Source of the DNA: an uncultured Treponema sp.
GTDB lineage: Bacteria; Spirochaetota; Spirochaetia; Treponematales; Treponemataceae
Reading direction: 5' to 3'
Length of the DNA: 57,522 nucleotides
NCBI GenBank assembly: GCA_937915735.1
Contig: CALGGS010000246.1
Location: forward strand, 1 to 57,522
Part shown: positions 55,505-57,522 of the stretch, piece after piece
How positions within the stretch are numbered: position 1 is the first letter of the stretch
Layout of the letters: every line of letters begins with the position of its first letter
Notes under the pieces: generated by a model
The model's database searches: none
What the model saw: only the letters and a program-made list of their open reading frames with translations
Told to the model about the DNA's origin: nothing
Position numbers and translations under genes: made by a program

Positions 55505-56956
55505 ATGAAAAAAATAACGCTTTTTATTCTTACGATTTTTACTGTTGCGACGCTTTTTGCCGCAGCGCGTCCTTCTCTTGACGGTCGTGCCGTTGTTGCT
55601 GAGAGCGGAACTATGCCGAGGGGGCTTTTTGCCCGCACTGTCGGATATTTGCCGGGGGACAGCGTTACCGTTACGAATCCGGCGACAGGAAGCACGATTG
55701 ATGTTCTTATTTTGGGTGCGATTGACCCAAGCGAGGGGGTCGCAATTCTCTTGTCTCCGGAAGCGGCTGAAGGCCTTAGGATTAAGCCTGACTCAAATGT
55801 GCAGGTAAAGCTTACGAAAAGGGCAGGAAGCCTTGACGAAAACGCAAACGGAACTGCTGTTTTGAGCGAGGAAGATTCATCTGAAAGCGCAGGACCTGTT
55901 ATAAGTGAGAGTCCTGTTGCAAGCGAGACTCCTGCCGCAAAAGAGAATGTGCCTTCTGAAATTGCGGAGACAGAAAATACACCGGTAGAAAACATTCCTT
56001 CTGTTGCCGAAAATCCTGCTGTAGCAGAGACAGAGGTGCCTGTTGAAGCTGTAGAAGAGACTCCTGTTCTTGCAGAGACGGAGACGGATTACGAAGAAAT
56101 TCCTGTTATCGCTGAAAATCCTGTGGAAAAAGACATCGCTCTTGTTCCTGAAAAAGTTGAGAATGTCCCTGAAAAGCCTGCATCTGAGAAAAAAGAGCAA
56201 AAGGTTGTCGGAACTGTTTATGAAGAGCTTCCTCCGCTTCCAGAAGATGAAGTTGAAAAGGTAGTTGTAATCGAAACTGAAAAAGACGAAAGCCTTGAAA
56301 ATGTGACTGAAGAAGTTGCCATGACAGGAGATGAGATTGTAAGCGAAGAGGCCGTTCCTGTGTCAGAAGCGGAAAAACTTGTGCCGGTGGTTGTCGTGGA
56401 GACAGAAAAGGTTAATCCTGATGAAAACGAGGACTTGCAGCCGGTTCTTGAGGAATTGCCAGTCGTAGCGGAAACTGAATCAAACGAGAGCGAAGAGGTT
56501 TACGAGGAGCTGCCAGAAGGAATTGAAAGCGAGCCTAGCGTTGTCGCTGAGGAAACTCCGGAAGAGGACGCTTATCAGCCGATAGTCTTAGTTCCGACTG
56601 AGATGAATCCTCCTGAGGCAGAAGAAAAAGCAGAAGATACTCCTGTTGTTGCCTCTGCTGTTGAAGAAACAAAACCTGTCGTAACAAACGACTGGACGAA
56701 CTATGTAGTTCCTTCTATCAAAAATCTTAGAAGCGGGTATTATTATGTTCAGGTTGCTTCCCTTGGCTCTGCTGAGAATATAAAAAATATCGTTGACAAA
56801 TATTCAAATAAATATCCGCTCGTTCTGGTTCAAAACGCTTCAAAATCGGCTTATCAGGTTATGGTTGGTCCTCTTAACATCGATGAGTACGGTTCTGTTG
56901 ATGAAAAATTTAAGGCTTATGGATTTAAGGACGCTTTTGTAAGAAAAATCCGTTAG
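55505..56956 (+). CDS. SPOR-domain envelope protein with acidic repeat region
   Basis: 483 residues. A signal peptide (KKITLFILTIFTVATLFA) is followed by an RlpA-like (double-psi barrel) domain (about 22-105, GRAVVAESGTMPRGLFART, PGDSVTVTNPATGS). The middle (115-400) is a low-complexity stretch of Val-, Pro- and Glu-rich repeats (VAETE, EELP, EENP types). The C terminus (408-483) is a SPOR domain (SGYYYVQVASLGSAENIKNI) that binds denuded peptidoglycan at division sites. The catalytic residues of RlpA lytic transglycosylases cannot be confirmed. The acidic linker probably spans the periplasm. Confidence 0.82.
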   Translation: MKKITLFILTIFTVATLFAAARPSLDGRAVVAESGTMPRGLFARTVGYLPGDSVTVTNPATGSTIDVLILGAIDPSEGVAILLSPEAAEGLRIKPDSNVQVKLTKRAGSLDENANGTAVLSEEDSSESAGPVISESPVASETPAAKENVPSEIAETENTPVENIPSVAENPAVAETEVPVEAVEETPVLAETETDYEEIPVIAENPVEKDIALVPEKVENVPEKPASEKKEQKVVGTVYEELPPLPEDEVEKVVVIETEKDESLENVTEEVAMTGDEIVSEEAVPVSEAEKLVPVVVVETEKVNPDENEDLQPVLEELPVVAETESNESEEVYEELPEGIESEPSVVAEETPEEDAYQPIVLVPTEMNPPEAEEKAEDTPVVASAVEETKPVVTNDWTNYVVPSIKNLRSGYYYVQVASLGSAENIKNIVDKYSNKYPLVLVQNASKSAYQVMVGPLNIDEYGSVDEKFKAYGFKDAFVRKIR

Positions 56957-57008
56957 CAAGATGGGGATGACTAAGAAGCTCAATGATTACTGCAAGGCGA
57001 GCTGATTA

Positions 57009-57018
57009 GGCAGCCCCT
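57009..57018. repeat. Solo MITE-end-like sequence
   Basis: The same GGCAGCCCCT found at 51443, again preceded by GATTA. It lies just after the SPOR gene. The rest of 56957-57317 carries the pflB promoter and leader and no gene. Confidence 0.35.
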
Positions 57019-57097
57019 CTTTCTCCCTTTTTCCGACACTATATTTAGCGTATATCTGTTTGAATCAAAAAATAAAACGCTATTTTCTAAAAATCTA

Positions 57098-57126
57098 TTG
57101 TCTATCTTCTTTTTTTTCGTTATATT
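57098..57126 (+). promoter_or_regulatory. pflB promoter
   Basis: TTGTCT (57098-57103) and TATATT (57121-57126) have a 17-base spacer. It implies a leader of about 185 bases before the pflB ATG. The leader contains a CGAAAC-AAAGAA-GTTTCG hairpin (57231-57248), so post-transcriptional control is possible. Confidence 0.65.
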
Positions 57127-57317
57127 AGTCACAAAACAAAGGTTGCTTTTGCAATCAGGATTGCTTGGAAAATACGAGCCCCTTTAAGTCAGTTTTGGTC
57201 ACATTCTCACTCTTCTCTTTCCTTTTTTTGCGAAACAAAGAAGTTTCGGGTGTTTCCATACGCTTTTTTAGGCTCTTCCTCTCCAAGTAATTTTAAAAAC
57301 ATTATAGGAGATTTTTT

Positions 57318-57522
57318 ATGGCAGAACAGGAAGCCTGGAAAGGATTTACTGGACGACTCTGGAAAGAAGAAGTCAATGTTCGAGACTTCATTCAGGAAAA
57401 CTACACGCCTTATGACGGTGATCAGTCATTTTTGGCTGGTCCTACAGAAGCAACAAACAAGCTTTTTGACAAGTTGCAGGAACTCCAGAAGGCTGAGCAC
57501 AACAAAAAATCAGTTGGTCTTG
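57318..57522 (+). CDS. pflB: Formate acetyltransferase (pyruvate formate-lyase), N-terminal part
   Basis: The frame starts at ATG 57318 with AGGAG 8 bases upstream and runs off the window after 68 codons. EQEAWKGFTGRLWKEEVNVR is the typical opening of PflB, followed by DFIQENYTPYDGDQSFL and GPTEATNKLFDKL. The enzyme splits pyruvate to acetyl-CoA and formate by a glycyl radical, the main fermentative route in many anaerobes. The radical glycine and active cysteines lie beyond the window. Confidence 0.93.
   Translation, partial: MAEQEAWKGFTGRLWKEEVNVRDFIQENYTPYDGDQSFLAGPTEATNKLFDKLQELQKAEHNKKSVGL

Noticed and set aside
1..57522. CRISPR array or rRNA operon
   Set aside because: No regularly spaced repeats and no rRNA-like stretches were seen; the only tandem repeat is the two-copy 13-mer at 8041.

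Overview
The window looks like a chromosomal segment of a host-associated Treponema-like spirochaete. The signs are two methyl-accepting chemotaxis proteins plus cheR/cheB, a FIST sensor, a lipoprotein sugar-type solute-binding protein without permeases, a secreted pectinesterase, an lptC-lptA-lptB cluster, a SPOR-domain envelope protein and a pflB start, all with moderate GC. The genus is inference from gene content; no rRNA or other phylogenetic marker is present.

Layout. (1) 1-2525 is a mosaic of broken genes: the tail of a membrane pyrophosphatase runs in frame into part of an AlgX-like protein, which abuts a truncated priA. Intact queH and a YhcC-type radical SAM gene follow, then a truncated mscL. 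(2) 2526-8257 is an AT-rich phage-derived island. It holds small overlapping early-type genes, an ASCH-domain gene, a cassette of two hydrophobic micropeptides coupled to a ribbon-helix-helix protein, an orphan large terminase, a HExxH protein, a holin-like protein and a spanin-like lipoprotein. It ends at the 3' end of a tRNA. No integrase, portal or capsid gene is visible. (3) 8260-24840 is housekeeping: argJ-argB-livG-livF, RNA-modification genes, clpP, mazG, pth, a solute-binding protein, guaD, a chemoreceptor and fabF, closed by a MITE-like element. (4) 24846-39184 carries a pectinesterase, plsC, a lysophospholipase-like hydrolase, gatCA, rlmE, an M23 peptidase, trkH, dapB, rubrerythrin, a J-domain protein, map, an rluA-type gene and a transglutaminase-like protein. 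(5) 39190-45445 is a six-gene minus-strand cluster: ACP, a ketosynthase fused to a catalytically dead ketosynthase, FabG, FabZ, a flavodoxin-like reductase and a carotenoid-desaturase-like FAD enzyme. It resembles a compact type II polyketide or polyene pathway. (6) 45564-57522 carries a metallo-beta-lactamase protein, FIST plus a soluble chemoreceptor, RNase Y, cheB/cheR, the Lpt genes, two envelope proteins and the start of pflB.

Three themes cross the window. Many genes have a -10 box only 6-8 bases before the start codon and no Shine-Dalgarno, which suggests widespread leaderless transcripts. A GC-rich palindromic repeat family occurs at three places, once inside the 5' coding region of lptA. 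The strongest candidate for an undescribed system is the ketosynthase/chain-length-factor fusion cluster; the micropeptide-RHH cassette and the single-gene spanin candidate come next.
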